Of a DNA stretch of 64,000 bases, positions 46,630-58,266 are shown piece after piece. This DNA comes from Parastagonospora avenae f. sp. tritici 18332-5 (Eukaryota; Ascomycota; Dothideomycetes; Pleosporales; Phaeosphaeriaceae): contig JAFJTR010000060.1 in assembly GCA_022559985.1 (NCBI GenBank), positions 124,001 through 188,000 on the forward strand, given 5' to 3'. The position numbers and the translations under genes are program-made. The first letter of the stretch is position 1; every line of letters begins with the position of its first letter. Under the pieces are notes generated by a model. It did no database searches, was not told the DNA's origin, and saw only the letters and a program-made list of their open reading frames with translations.

Positions 46630-47718
46630 ATGAGTTATCAATTCACTGCCGACATGACGGCAGAGGAGGTGCATCTCAGCTTCCAGACACCGGCACTGTA
46701 CACAAACACGCTATACTCCATTGACTGTAGCTCTCAGTAAATGCTAATAGTGCTCTAGATTGCAACGAAGCATAGAGATCAAGAACACCAGGCGCATCGA
46801 GCTTGGTAGGCTTTACTCATAGGACGATACTCTCAGTCGCGAAGAAGCCGATTTGAACGAGTAAGTACTACCTCTGACAGGAATTGATATATGAGCAGTG
46901 GACTTACGCTTATTATAGAGACCTAGAGTCTATAGCAAGAACATACTCTCGCATCTGGTGCCGAATGTTCAGCCAAAGTTTCGTGGAAACGATCACTGCA
47001 CCCGAGATTCGGGACATGATCTATCTGACCCTGATCAGCGAAGCCATAGAGTATGGTGTCTTGATCAAACCCATGTCGAATTCTAATTGGAGCGCCGCTT
47101 CCAGGTTCCCACTGAGCCAGTACTATGCGCGCGCTGGTTATAATGTGTTGCCACATTATCTGAGCAGCAGATACATGGGATAGGAGTTTCTAAGCGAGAT
47201 CTAACAAGCGTGGTACGAGCATGTTGAACATACAGTGGAATCTCCCTTGGACGTATTACCTCTGCTAAAATATGGGCCTCTCCAAGAGTATCCACTTGTC
47301 GCGCCGCACGCATTCCTTCGCCGTCTAAACATACACTTCAACTTCCATGACCAGGAACCGAAAGACTTCTACGAGTTACTCGTTACCAAGCAGGATTTTG
47401 AGGAGCAGGTGTCGTGTCTTGAGCACTGTGGGCTGATCGCACATCTCAAGGGTTTCGAGCTTACGCTTGTCGTTGACGTCATAGGCGCAGTGACTGCTGA
47501 GAAATATGAAGAAGCAATAGTCGAACATATGTACCGCCTGAAGACGAAGGGCATACACTTGGTTATAGACTATCCCCATGGCAATCCTAGCTTCGATTAC
47601 GACAAGCCGCTCTCTGAATGGCAGGAGAAGATCCGTACAAATGGTGTCTTTGTAAGTTCATCATAAGACGCAAGAGTTCACGATGAGCATACTGACACTA
47701 GCACAGAGGAGATAGTGA
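46630..47718 (+). pseudogene. Tandem unrecognised gene, copy A (broken)
   Basis: First of two adjacent related genes. Frame similarity to copy B runs through AEEVHLSF, DLESIARTYSRIWCR, MG.EFLSEI, DFEEQVSCLEHC and DKPLSEWQEKIRT. Three stops break it: TAG at 46820-46822, TAG at 47181-47183 and TAA at 47202-47204; the latter two align with sense codons (Thr, Cys) of copy B. A splice at 46862 to 46919 (GTAAGT..TAG) is well formed. The likely last intron ends GATAG just before a TGA, as in copy B. I do not recognise the family; it has no signal peptide or membrane segment. Confidence 0.6.
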
Positions 47719-48024
47719 ATTCCGGGAACGTCTAGTAGCCTGAGACAGGTGCTGTTTGTCAGAGTAGGAGTTCTTATACACCTCAAATCGAATCATACAG
47801 GATGAGACGACCGTGCGAACGGTTTATAACATCAGGCATTGGGGCCACAAGGATTCAAGCACGAGTGGAAGAAGGCGCATCTTATATGTGATGATGGACA
47901 AGCGAATTCCATTGAAGATATTATACTCGCAAAAAGAGACAGAACGTCAGCTTCTCCTATCTCCCAAGCAATAAGACATGATTTCAATACCGCTCTGCTC
48001 TCAGAACACGAGTAGCTCTCAACC
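47719..48024. other. Spacer between the tandem copies
   Basis: About 0.3 kb with no supported feature. Confidence 0.4.
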
Positions 48025-49110
48025 ATGAGTTCAAGGATGATTGCGGAAGTTACTGCTGATGAGGTAAACCTCAGCTTGCAAGTGTTGACTTGGTGAGTGC
48101 TGTTAACCATGACGCCATTCCACAATTTACTTGCTTACTGTCTCATAGTACCAAACAAAAGTTGGAGCTCAATCAAAGAAAATGCTGGCAATTGAGCGCA
48201 GAGATCTGTAGGATTGAACAAGAACAACAGTTGCTGGACGGCGACAAGATGTTGTTGAACGAGCAAGTCAAACACATCATATCTCTCTGTGTAATCTAGA
48301 GCTTACAAGCTCTGTAGAGACTTAGATGTCGCTGCCAGGGCATACTCGCGGGCTTGGTGTCGATCATTCGCCCAGAAACTCATCAAGGCGGTTCCCGTGC
48401 GAGAGCTGACAGACTCGATATACGTTGCCGTCCTCCAACAAGGGATTGGTACCGAAGAGCTATACATCCAACCAAACCGTACCTTCATAGCTAAGGATAC
48501 CACTTCTCCTACCAGGTACTATCCTCGCGTCGAATGCAACAACACACCACAATACCTTTCCGACACATACATGGGTACTCAATCTACCGATGAGATCTGT
48601 CAGTCGCTTTACGAAGGTGTGCTGCTGACAATCGCGGACTACAACGATATCGGGCGAACTTTGACGTGCGGCCCTTGGGCGATCATCGCCTGCCGCGCCC
48701 AGTACCATTTCATTCGCCGAATCAAGCTTGTCCTATCGTTCGAAATCATGGGTCTCAACGCGTTCGAAAGGGAAAATACCGCTAGCAAGGCAGACTTTGA
48801 GCAACAGGCAAGATGCGTCGAACAATGCAACATGACCAAGCGACTGGACGGTCTCAAGCTCTTCATAAGCATCGATGCTATGAAACAAGGCACTTCTGCA
48901 AAGTACGAAGCGGCGCCGGTTGCTCCTGTATATCAACTTCAAGCCTGGAGCGTGGAAGTCACTGTCAGCAGCAACTGGTCCATTCCTGGCATCAACTTCG
49001 ATTAGTCTAAGCCACTTTCAGAGTGGGAAGAAAAGATTCGCACAACTAGTGTCTTTGTAAGCAATTCTTGGAGCCCTTATGTGACGACGTAATGCTGATC
49101 GCGATAGTGA
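48025..49110 (+). pseudogene. Tandem unrecognised gene, copy B (probably broken)
   Basis: Second copy. It starts MSSRMIAEVTADEVNLSL, has an intron with donor GTGAGT and acceptor CATAG, then a helical Gln/Glu-rich exon (CTKQKLELNQRKCWQL). It then resumes at DLDVAARAYSRAWCRSF and stays open to 49002. TAG at 49003-49005 replaces the Tyr codon of copy A in FDYDKPLSEW; the frame goes on with SKPLSEWEEKIRT and a GTAAGC donor. A splice between the helical exon and DLDVAARAYS is not clear, because the apparent intron would be only 27 bases. The long open middle suggests that decay is recent or that a shorter protein is still made. Confidence 0.5.
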
Positions 49111-49475
49111 ACGAACGAGATTCCCTAATCGCCTACCATTTTCTGGACGCTTGAAAGTTCTGGAAGGAATATACCACGATTTTGAGATCGTAGTTAAGAA
49201 GCAGGATTGAGTATCAGCGCGTTTGTGGTAACTTCGAGCCGCTACAGATGAACAATATAATGAGCAATGGAAGTACCTATCATGTTTTATTTTCTAAGTT
49301 TTGATTCTCGTGGTGGCTTCAATGTAGTCCACCAACATTTCATACTCTGAAGCGACGACGTAACGGGCCTCATTGCGTACCTGGCGCCAATCTACAACTA
49401 CTTCAAGACCTTGTGTCTGCCATGTTCGAACCACATAACTCATGTCTCCCGGAGACACCAGCACTTGACCCTCCT
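49111..49475. other. Region 3' of the degenerate exonuclease paralogue
   Basis: About 0.37 kb. On the minus strand an open frame (49294-49671) overlaps the end of the neighbouring gene in another phase and ends EYEMLVDYIEATTRIKT. It could be an alternative last exon of that gene or chance. Confidence 0.35.
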
Positions 49476-50480
49476 TCAGCGATAGATACACAAACCCTCC
49501 ATGTGCGTGACCGCGTTTTCCTGCCTGAACTTTGTCTTTGATGTCAGACACTTGCTGCACACAAAGTCGGTATTCGGGCACTCGTCTGCCGTATGAACGA
49601 AGCTGCTGCACCTCGAGCAGTAAGTCGTCACTCCGAACGGCGGGACCGGGGTTGGATGGTCCATCAGCCACTGCATCACACTCCGCGCACTCTTCGTGGA
49701 CGAGATTCCTTGCTGGCCTGGCCTCGCTTTCGGGTTGGCCTCCGATCCGTAGAGCTCTTTGCGCAGAACCGATAGGAATGCGAGGGCAGTGACGTACATT
49801 GCTGCGTTACCCGCATTATGCTCGTCGAACGGCCTGATCTGGAAGATCTTGAGAAGATAGTCGATGCTCGCGTCGCCTGAGCTTGTGATCTTGGCTTGTG
49901 TAGCGATGTTCTGCGCGTCAAGCATGGCGACCGTTGTTCCGATCTCTGCAGGTGAGAAGTCGAATTCAACGTGTCTGGTTTTGTTAAGCGCGTCGTTGTT
50001 GCCATAGGAGAGACAGATGACTGGGCGATGTCCTTTCTCGAGCCTCTTCGTGTCGATGGGCTGGTGCCAGATTTGTTGCAGAAGGTCCATCGCGTCCTCG
50101 AGCGTGACGTACACCGAGTATCCGAAGTGAAAAGGAGTCTGGCCTGCTTCCATCGGGTCTTTCTTGGTTGCAGAAAGATGCGCGTTCTCTCTAATGCGAT
50201 AATGCATTGACCAGACCTGTCGCAGTAGGTTCTCGGCATGCGGGCCTGGAGGGCATGGCAGGCCGCCGTGTACTTGCTGGCGCTCGTACGTAGTGACGCC
50301 AATTTCAGTGAGGGCATATGGCGGAAGAATAGACCATCTGCGAAAGATCGTGACGAGTACCGCTTCCTTGAGAAGATTATCGTGGTTCTGGTGGAGGTAC
50401 AAGCGCAACACCTCTTGCTGCGGCTTGTTGGCGAGAAGACTGCGGAGATTGGTCAGCTTAGTAGGCGTGGAGAGTGACAT
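49476..50480 (-). CDS. Gfd2/YDR514C-type exonuclease paralogue, catalytically degenerate
   Basis: Single exon, 334 aa. It is clearly related to the gene at 57063-58266: PHAENLLRQVWSMHYRIREN against AHAENLLTGIQVAHARIMPH, matching HFG and FDEHNAGNA blocks, and a closing zinc-like motif (CSRCSSFVHTADECPN, CSKC, THMEGLC). The catalytic positions are changed. Where the paralogue has VVCLDIEWW this one has VLVTIFRRW (Asp to Ile, Glu to Arg), and the motif III AGNDA is AGNAA. So the DEDDh active site is lost while the fold and zinc motif remain. The product is either a non-catalytic binding protein or on its way to loss. Confidence 0.7.
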   Translation of the reverse strand: MSLSTPTKLTNLRSLLANKPQQEVLRLYLHQNHDNLLKEAVLVTIFRRWSILPPYALTEIGVTTYERQQVHGGLPCPPGPHAENLLRQVWSMHYRIRENAHLSATKKDPMEAGQTPFHFGYSVYVTLEDAMDLLQQIWHQPIDTKRLEKGHRPVICLSYGNNDALNKTRHVEFDFSPAEIGTTVAMLDAQNIATQAKITSSGDASIDYLLKIFQIRPFDEHNAGNAAMYVTALAFLSVLRKELYGSEANPKARPGQQGISSTKSARSVMQWLMDHPTPVPPFGVTTYCSRCSSFVHTADECPNTDFVCSKCLTSKTKFRQENAVTHMEGLCIYR

Positions 50481-51205
50481 CGCTGACGGCTGCTCGAAGG
50501 TGTCGGATGGGAAGTATGGTAAGCCGCGTAAAAGTTTTGAGGTGTTTGAAAGCGGGCGGGCTAAAGTTTTGACTAGCGCGATACGAAATGAGCTCGTGGT
50601 GAATGTGATACATACTGAGGCCGCTTATACCTTGTACAGCTCCGTTTGCATGAGAAACTGACTCCTCATTGATGAAAAAATATCCATAGTAGAAGGTATG
50701 GCCCCGTTGGCCTGGATTACTCATTTTATAAGCCACTGCGAGACGTAGAACACTATCATTTGGACAGAATATCGAGGGGAAGCTGATGAGCCTCAGCTAT
50801 GTAGACAACTCAAACAAACCGCATGCGACTCGGCAGCCTTAAATGGCCATGCGCCCTTTTCGCATGTCGGGCAGCCAATATATGCGGTAGCCTGCTTCAA
50901 ACTGTCTGCATTTAGACGACAATGTGTTGTCTTTTTCCACATATGGTAGCATGTCATGTACGTTAGTCCTGTTGTGCAAGTTCGTCTTGGAGCTAAGCCT
51001 GTGTACTTCAGCCTCGTCCCGTAGCGCATAGAAGGAGCTGCAGATATCTAGCCCTAGGTCGGGGTCTTGTGTGAAAACTTGGCCTACAAAGGCACAAAAT
51101 CAGTATTCACCAAAGAAGCATCTGCGAAGTCAATGTTCAATTTTCATGCACCTTTAGTATTGGCTCGCGATCAGTACATTAAGAGTTCATCATGTTCATC
51201 AAACT
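50481..51205. other. Region with a possible Cys-rich gene fragment
   Basis: On the minus strand about 50793-51110, two overlapping frames both look partly coding. One reads DPDLGLDICSSFYALRDEAE. The other has a patterned Cys/His stretch (TCTTGLTYMTCYH, THCRLN, GCPTCEKG). This would suit a frameshifted remnant, but no complete gene can be drawn. Confidence 0.3.
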
Positions 51206-52943
51206 TTACAAACTTCCACGCTTGACCCTACTGGCCGCGCTGGGCGTACTCGTTGGTGGCAAGCTGACATAACTCTCTGTGTGCGTCGCCTTAGCCGATC
51301 CGTTCGTGCCATAACTATCCGTAACAACCACGCTTCCATCCGCAATGATAACGTGATCCAGTACTCGCTTGAAGTGCTCGAGACTAGCTACAGGCTGATA
51401 GTACGGCACCTCATGTCCAGCCTCGTAGATCCTAGTGAAGCTGAAGTTGCCGTACTCGCGAACCTCGCCGTACTCAACGCCATCGACAAGGAAGGGCGTG
51501 TAGCCAGCGGCCCGGAATGCAGCGGCGTCACTGAAGTTAGCCGCGAGTGAGACTGCCTCCCCTCCGAACCTTGAATGGGTTAGTTGCTGAATATGCTATA
51601 CTCCACGTAGATAACAACTCACCAGTTGCAGATGTAGTCGGCGTCTCCGTACAGGAGGGCGACACGCACTCCGTAGCCAAGAATTTCTTCAAGGTCTTCG
51701 ATGAAGTTAGGCCAGACAAAGTCGCCGGTGGACGAAAAGCCGCTGCCTACTTGGCGGGAGCTAGTGGATGTGTAGTTAATATTAACACCAAGAGCTTGCT
51801 GAGTCGAGGCAAGGTTTAGGAAGTCCGCAAAGTAGTCTGGTGGTGTGGGGTCGTCGTATGGGTGGCGAATATCATACACACCGCGGCCGCCAAAAGCGTA
51901 GTACGGCTCCTCGACCAAAGAACGGCAGAGGTTGGTCGCCGACGCGCATGTCAGCTGGCCGTCTTCGGTGGAGCGGTTGGACTGCTTGCAGTATTCGATC
52001 TGGTCGTGGCATCCTTCGGGCATGTAGTATGCTTGCTTCATGAATGTGTAGATAGTGTCGTTGATAGCCTTGATGCCGTACGTGTTGTTGACGGCAAACT
52101 CGGGATAGTAAGGTGCTTGGATCTGCTCGTCAACTATGCCGTTTATTACACCAAGAGTGTCCATTTGCAGTTCCACGCCCTTGACTGTGCCGTTCTTGAT
52201 GGCCTCGTTCTGCTCGTAGAAGTAGTTGTAGAAGGCAGGTCCATAATGCCCACCGTAACTGTGTAGTAAATTAGCATGCTATTACGAGGGTGGGTAGAAA
52301 ATGAAAGAACTAACCTCTCAGTCCACAAGTTGAAGGTGAAGTTCTTGATGTCCGGATCAAGCTGCGGCGAAAGGTCTAGGAAAGCCTGGAGGATGTGCCA
52401 TGCACCGACGGCTGCGGCGTCGGTCGTGTTGGCCTTGTCTGGATCAACAAGGGAGTATCTTCCTTCGTCATCGGTCTCAGTCGTCTCGTACGAAAAGCCG
52501 ACACCAACTGGCTGACTCAGGTAGAGCATGTTAGAGTGCTCGTTCCATGAGTAGGGATTGAGCTGGGTTTTCAGGTCTTCGGTAACGTTGCAAGGACCAT
52601 GCTCCTGAAAGAGGCCGATGAGCGAGTCACTCCCTGGCCCACCATTCAACCATAAGGTCAGTGGCTTCTCCGATGGGTTCTCGCGTGCTTCAAAGAACCA
52701 AAAGAACATGTTTGTGGTTTTGTCGAGCGATATGTATCCAGCGTAGTCGTCGACGCCCTCGGTGGTCTCGCAGACGCCTTCTTTTCCGGGCTGCTTGAAG
52801 CTAATCGATGCTCCTTGAGGAGATGTGATCGTCTTCACGCCAGTAGAGTTGACCGGAACCCCACGCTCTGCCAGTGTAGGCTTGCGGGCGCTACATAGTG
52901 AGGCCGCTGCCAAGAAGGCCGTCAATTGTGTGAAGCGTGCCAT
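51206..52943 (-). CDS. Secreted serine carboxypeptidase (S10)
   Basis: Three exons: 52315-52943, 51623-52258 and 51206-51569, with introns of 56 and 53 bases; 542 aa. ATG at 52943 gives the signal peptide MARFTQLTAFLAAASLCSA; the frame further upstream has no ATG. S10 landmarks: PLTLWLNGGPGSDSLIGLF, then the nucleophile ESYGGHYGP, whose Ser codon AG|T is split by intron 1, LLYGDADYICNW with the catalytic Asp, and YEAGHEVPYYQP with the His. The oxyanion region has Asp where GPGSS is usual. It removes C-terminal residues from peptides at acid pH, in the vacuole or outside the cell; the Ser/Thr-rich tail favours export. Intact. Confidence 0.94.
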
Positions 52944-53818
52944 TGTGCGTAGCTTTACGGGAACAAGAGTTGACAAGACGCGTGCCAATCTTCTTGGATC
53001 TCAAGCGTCTTTTATACCCTTGATACGACTGGCCATGGCGGCGAGGCGTTCACGCCGTAGCCATTGTTCGATGATGATCATGTACTGATACCGTTGCAGC
53101 ACTGGCCTGTCTCGCATTAATTTAGTCTCCATTAGGCATCTGTGTTGGGGTCCTGCCGCACAAGCAGACGACCATTGGATGGATAGAGTCAACAAGTGCG
53201 AAGATCATGGCGTACGATGGTCCGTGGCCCACAATAGTGTCGCTTTTAACCAGCACGTCACCACGCACATCTTGTACGACAACTCATCGCCATCTTGTGG
53301 TAACTTGCTGTGGTACGTCCAATGGTCATGCGCAAGGGAATTTTGATCATAGCGAATTAGTGCAGAGAATCCAAGAATTTCGTATTTATTCGTCCGTCTG
53401 GTCTGAGAAGCTTCGACATCGCGCAGGTCTTTGCCCGAAGAAGAAGGACCTAAGTACAGGGACGGGATAAGACGTGGCTGATGTGCTTAGCATGCTTGCT
53501 TTAACCCATCAAAGCTTATTTACGTCATCCACTATGCCGGTCGACAATGGGGGCGATGGTGCGGTCTGCGGTGAGTCTTGGGATGAAAGTCAAGTGGCGG
53601 GGAGAGTGGGGAAGACGGCTGTGCCGCGATGCCGAAGTTCAGAGCAGCACCAGCGCTAGCTTTATGTAGAAGGTCTGAACTTGCATTTTCCAGAAACGAG
53701 ACAGGGCGAAATTGTTCATAGTAATGTACATTTGTGGTTTGATAAGATGTAAGCAAGGCTCAAGCGTACTTTCAAGTTTCGGGACAGGCTCGTAAGACAT
53801 TCGGACAGCCAAAGCTCA
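52944..53818. other. Intergenic, carboxypeptidase 5' to P450 3'
   Basis: About 0.9 kb with the carboxypeptidase TATA box near its left end. No gene seen. Confidence 0.5.
53009..53016 (-). promoter_or_regulatory. TATA box candidate for carboxypeptidase
   Basis: TATAAAAG on the minus strand, about 70 bases upstream of the start codon at 52943. Confidence 0.5.
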
Positions 53819-55445
53819 TCATGAGCTCTGATCTTCCTTAGCCCATACGAACTTCCACTCAGTCTCCTTTTCCTCAATGCGTCTGACGATTTTCACATTG
53901 ACATCCCAATCAGGTTTTGGCATGGCATTCCACAAGTCGGCGTTGCGTTTTGTTGGCGGGATCCATTGGCCATCAACCGGCATAAAGTCAAACTGCAGCA
54001 CCACCATGGCTACCAAGCTGCAAATGACGTTCGTTGAGAAGTGTCGCCCGGGACACATAGTTATTCCAGCGCCGAATGGCCGAAAAGCGGAGTTGCTTGA
54101 TAATCGTCGCTTGCTGTCAGGGGTGAGGAACCGAGAATGATCAAAGACATTGGCGCTTGGACCCCATATGTCCTTATCGTGGTGTATGCTTTGCCCCGGG
54201 ATCATGACAATCGCGTTCTTCTTTAGGAAGTACTGGTCTGCTAGTGAGGTGTCGTGCTGTACTTGCTTAATGTTGATGACGCTGCTGTGGTATCTCAAGG
54301 TCTCGTTGAGCATCGCCAAGAGCGTCAAGCAATACGCTTTGATCAAGTTCAGGCTCAAGATTCTACGTCCTGGGTTGTCGCTCGTTGTGTCCTCAGTCGA
54401 TAGTCCTACAAGTTCGTCTCGGATATCTTGGAGCGCATGAGGGTTGGAGAAGATTTGGTAAAGGAGCCAGAACGTGGTGTTCGAGCCACTGCTGAGCATG
54501 GCCAGAGACGTTGCCATTTCCATTTTTGCTGCTTCATTTATTGCGAGCCCTTGATTCCTATTGGTTTCGTACATTTCCGGTATCATTGGAAATGCTTGAA
54601 GGTGGCCATCGGTTTCGAAGTATTTTGTGAAGGCATTTACTACTCGGCTGCGTGCTTGCAGTGCTTTCCGCGCAGTCAAGCTTGGTAACGGGCTGTAGAG
54701 TAAATGGTTGATACCCGGTACGAACTGACTAATGGAGTTTAGCTAAAGGCGCATCAGCCGTAGCGTGAAATCTATACATACCACCAGCTTGCTTCGATCG
54801 CAGGGTCATCGTAGGGGTTCTCAGGGCCGTATATAGCGCCGGTCATCGCCAAAGTAAGCTCATGGCGAACCAGCTCGAGTAGTCCCTCTCCACTTCTCTC
54901 AGCAAAGTTGTTCGGCAGGCTTGCGCTTAGTCTGTCTGCAGCTGTGCTTGTGGCCATTTTGAGCGACGGACCAGAGAGCAAGTATTTATGAACACTCATG
55001 GTGAAGGCATTTCCGTTCACTCCAAAGGCTCTGGCCAAGATACCTTGCGACTCCTTATTCATACCACTGAACAGCATCCCGAAATCCAGCAGGTTTGGAA
55101 TGAAGGTAGTCGCGTTCGCTTTGCTCTGAATGGCATGGATCAAGTCTAATGTATGTACGACATAGAGACGCTGAAATGGCATACGTAAAGTGTGCATGTT
55201 GACTTGGTATCGGCTTCTGAGAGCACTGTTAGCAATGGTCGAGCCATTACTGTATCTATTCAGTACCTTAAATTCGCCAAGTAGTTAGCTCTGTGCGTAA
55301 AGATGCCAATGGCAGGGTCGAGAAATGGCAATGTTGACTCTAGAAGGCGTGGTTCGCGTTTGCTTTGCGTGAGCTGAAGGAGGAGCTGTAGAAAAACGTA
55401 GGTGACTACTAGAACTCCTAAGCTGATAGCAATGATTGGGTGCAT
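53819..55445 (-). CDS. Cytochrome P450 monooxygenase
   Basis: Three exons: 55267-55445, 54782-55216 and 53819-54728, with introns of 50 and 53 bases; 507 aa. It has an N-terminal membrane anchor (IIAISLGVLVVTYVFLQLLL), the K-helix ExxR as ETLR (about residues 347-350), and the haem loop FRPFGAGITMCPGRHFS with the Cys ligand near residue 430. The FLTPDSKR and PKPDWDV segments and the overall shape recall the CYP7/CYP8B-like or other oxysterol-type fungal P450s, but I cannot name the clan member. It would hydroxylate an unknown substrate at the ER with a P450 reductase. No cluster partners are nearby. Intact. Confidence 0.93.
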
Positions 55446-57062
55446 CTTGAGTGTGATTGAGGGCTGGAAGCGACCAGCAAGTGTCTCGAATAACCTGTGG
55501 GGTTTCCTCTCCGGCCTGAGCTTCAAATAGAGCGAAATCGACTCGCGACAGGGGTGAACTTGAAGCGACTTAAAGTCACAACCGGAAGTAACAACAATGT
55601 TCAAGAAATGCTGTTAAAAGGTCCTTGGTAGATTGAGTTGAGGAGAGGGCAATACCATCTGCCGCCATCCGCGAGCCGTTAACTTTATATGCGCCATACC
55701 CGTTGACTCCGACGCCTCCATCACAGCTATCGTGCACATGTTAGGCTTTGATACTTCTCGCATCAGCAAGTCGCCGAGCACCAAGATAGTAGTTCATCCA
55801 AGAGCGACGATTCGATAAACGTGATGATCATCAAGAGGAAATTTCGTTTCCTGATTTCCGCATTCGTATTGCTCGCTTGTATCTCTTGAGGGACGTGATT
55901 GAGCACGATCCTAAGGCCTTGCGCGAGATCAACTTGCGGCTCGCTTATCTCTGGGCGATGAGCTAGATCGTTGGGCTTGACTACAAGAGCTCAGATGCTA
56001 GCTTATTTTCCGCCTTTGTGGAAAGCGGATTTTGCGCTATGGCTGCTAAACCAGGTAGGGACTTGACACCGTCTCGATAGTGCTTGATGAGCGAAGAATG
56101 ACAATCAGCAAGTTCGCTCTCGCCGAACACCATATTCGGATGCCTAGAAACGGGCGCACGTGTTATAGCTCGTATTAAGGCACTTAGAAGTTCGCTTCCA
56201 AGTTGGTGGGTAAGGAAGAGACGGCGACTATGAGCGAACAAAGGAAAGCAAGTGGTAGGCTCGGAAGCATGACATGCTAATAATAAGAATTAAACAGTGT
56301 ATATAGTAGTGAAGGCCCGACGACAGGGTACTGGAAACGGGTTACCCGATTTCCGAGCCAGACATGAGGACAACAATGACGCCTGCATCATGTGCTTGGT
56401 GAGGGATGTTGCGAAGCCATGTAGTGCATATGAGCGCCAGGGACTAAGAGATCGTCGCACGGGGTGGCGTCTGGTGCCCGCATGCTGGTACGATTCACAT
56501 GGAAAGCCCTCTTGTGGAAGACGGACGAAAATGCTCGACAGTGTGGAGTGGGAGATGAAGATGGCCGTCGCCAAAACCTCAGGTTCGTGTGTTTGTCAAC
56601 GTCACTAGACCTAATATGTCTAGCCCACTCTTACATTTGCTTCAACAACTTCAACAAGAACTCTAATATGACCTGTCAAGTATTCCGCTATAGATGCCCT
56701 ACTATTCCATATGAATGGTCGTAAAAGCAGACTACACTGCTGAATGTGCTCGATTATGCTTGCCATACTATCACGAAAAGCACCATGCCCCTTGTCTTGA
56801 CACTGCGCTGGCTGTACCTGATCTGATTACTTCCTGAGCTCAGCGTTTTACATGATCTTGCCTGCTGATAGGTTTCTGTGTATGGATTCCACCTGGTAGA
56901 GCTTCATGTGGCGCGCGCAAACGAAATGTGCAATTCTCTTCGGCGTGTGTCATAGCCTAGGTAGCCACTTTCACCTCTTTCACTAGACTCTCCCGCAAAT
57001 TGCGATTAATTGCTCCAACCTTCTACCGACCATAACAATTCTCTCCCCGACTTCCCCACTCC
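55446..57062. other. Intergenic with one coding remnant
   Basis: About 1.6 kb. Apart from the fragment at 55793-56080, only short overlapping frames. The right end probably holds the promoter of the exonuclease gene. Confidence 0.45.
55793..56080 (+). pseudogene. Coding remnant with one in-frame stop
   Basis: A 95-codon frame with protein-like composition: EEISFPDFRIRIARLYLLRD and KALREINLRLAYLWAMS, then TAG at 55964-55966, then IVGLDYKSSDASLFSAFVES on to TAG at 56078. Family not recognised. An antisense frame at 55981-56241 overlaps it, so the coding strand is not certain. Confidence 0.3.
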
Positions 57063-58266
57063 ATGGAACGCTCCCCACTGCGCAACCACGAGCTCCAAAA
57101 CATCTCAACTCTTCTCACACCTTTGAGCGCCGCTCACAACATGGTGCACATTGTCAAACCACCCGGGTTCGGCATGGTTGACTACAACAAACTCTCGCCT
57201 AAAGAATTGAACTCGCACTTGACACGCGCTCTGGCGGACATTGACGCAGCGGATGTGATCCGCCACTTCGTCGGCTTTCCTCTCCTTGGCGCCCCGTCGG
57301 TACTGAACGAAGCTGCCGTTGTCTGCCTGGATATTGAATGGTGGCAGCATCACCCAAAGCCCACGACCGAGCTTGGTAAGTGTAATTACTTACTCGTTTT
57401 AGTCGCAATATCTAACTGAAGTGCTAGGTATCGCGGAGCTTCTCGCCAAAGGTATGTTACCTACCGCGCACGCCGAGAACCTTTTGACAGGCATACAAGT
57501 GGCGCATGCCCGGATCATGCCACATGCCCATCTTCTGAACAACTTCAAGGGCTGCGGCGATCCTGAGATCTTTCACTTCGGCACAACCAAGTTCGTCACG
57601 GCGGAGGAAGCGGAACAGGTCGTCATCGATACCTTCGTGCGTCCGCGTCTGGGCGGTGACAAGATGGGGACTATACAGCCCATCATATTGATCGGCCACG
57701 CGGTCGAGAATGAGTTTGAACACATCCAGCGCGCTTTCGGAGTGGACTTGCGTAGTTACGGTACAGTCGTAAAGGTCATCGATACGCAGGCCATGGCGAC
57801 CAAGGCTGGCATTGCAGGTCCCAAGGGCCCCAATATTGGACTCCGTGACCTCCTCACATACTTCAATGTTCATATCGACAACTTGCACATGGCCGGGAAC
57901 GATGCAGCAGGAACGCTCATGGCTGCAGTTCTCCTCGCACTCAAAGACGGCCTGTATCCTGTCGGCAAGCCACCTGCTGTCGTGAATGGCCGCAACATGC
58001 AGGATGTCGTCGAGAGCATGATGTCCATTGGCAAGTCATTTCCTCCTCCCGCCTGGGGCCGCGAGCAATTCTGTACGCGCTGTCAGCGAGAGAACCACCA
58101 TCGCGCGGATTGCTTTGCACCAGTCAGCTGTAGCATATGTCGGGACTCTGGAGTCGTGCGACTCTACAACGCCCATAGGACACACATGACTGCCAATTGC
58201 CTGTTCGCATACCATATGCTACCCGATCCGGACCACGGCTCAGTCAAAGCGTTTCCTACCAACTAG
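57063..58266 (+). CDS. Gfd2/YDR514C-type DEDDh exonuclease with zinc knuckle
   Basis: Two exons, 57063-57375 and 57428-58266, with a 52-base intron; 383 aa (a start at 57141 would also work). The exonuclease fold shows motif I VVCLDIEWW (Asp90, Glu92), motif II IGHAVENEFEH, and motif III LHMAGNDAAGTL with the His/Asp pair. This is the C-terminal domain type found in fungal Gfd2/YDR514C and QDE-2-interacting proteins. A cysteine/histidine cluster follows (CTRCQRENHHRADC, CSICRDSG, HRTHMTANC), probably zinc- and nucleic-acid-binding. It likely trims RNA or DNA 3' ends; the substrate is unknown. A degenerate inverted paralogue lies 6.6 kb to the left. Confidence 0.8.
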
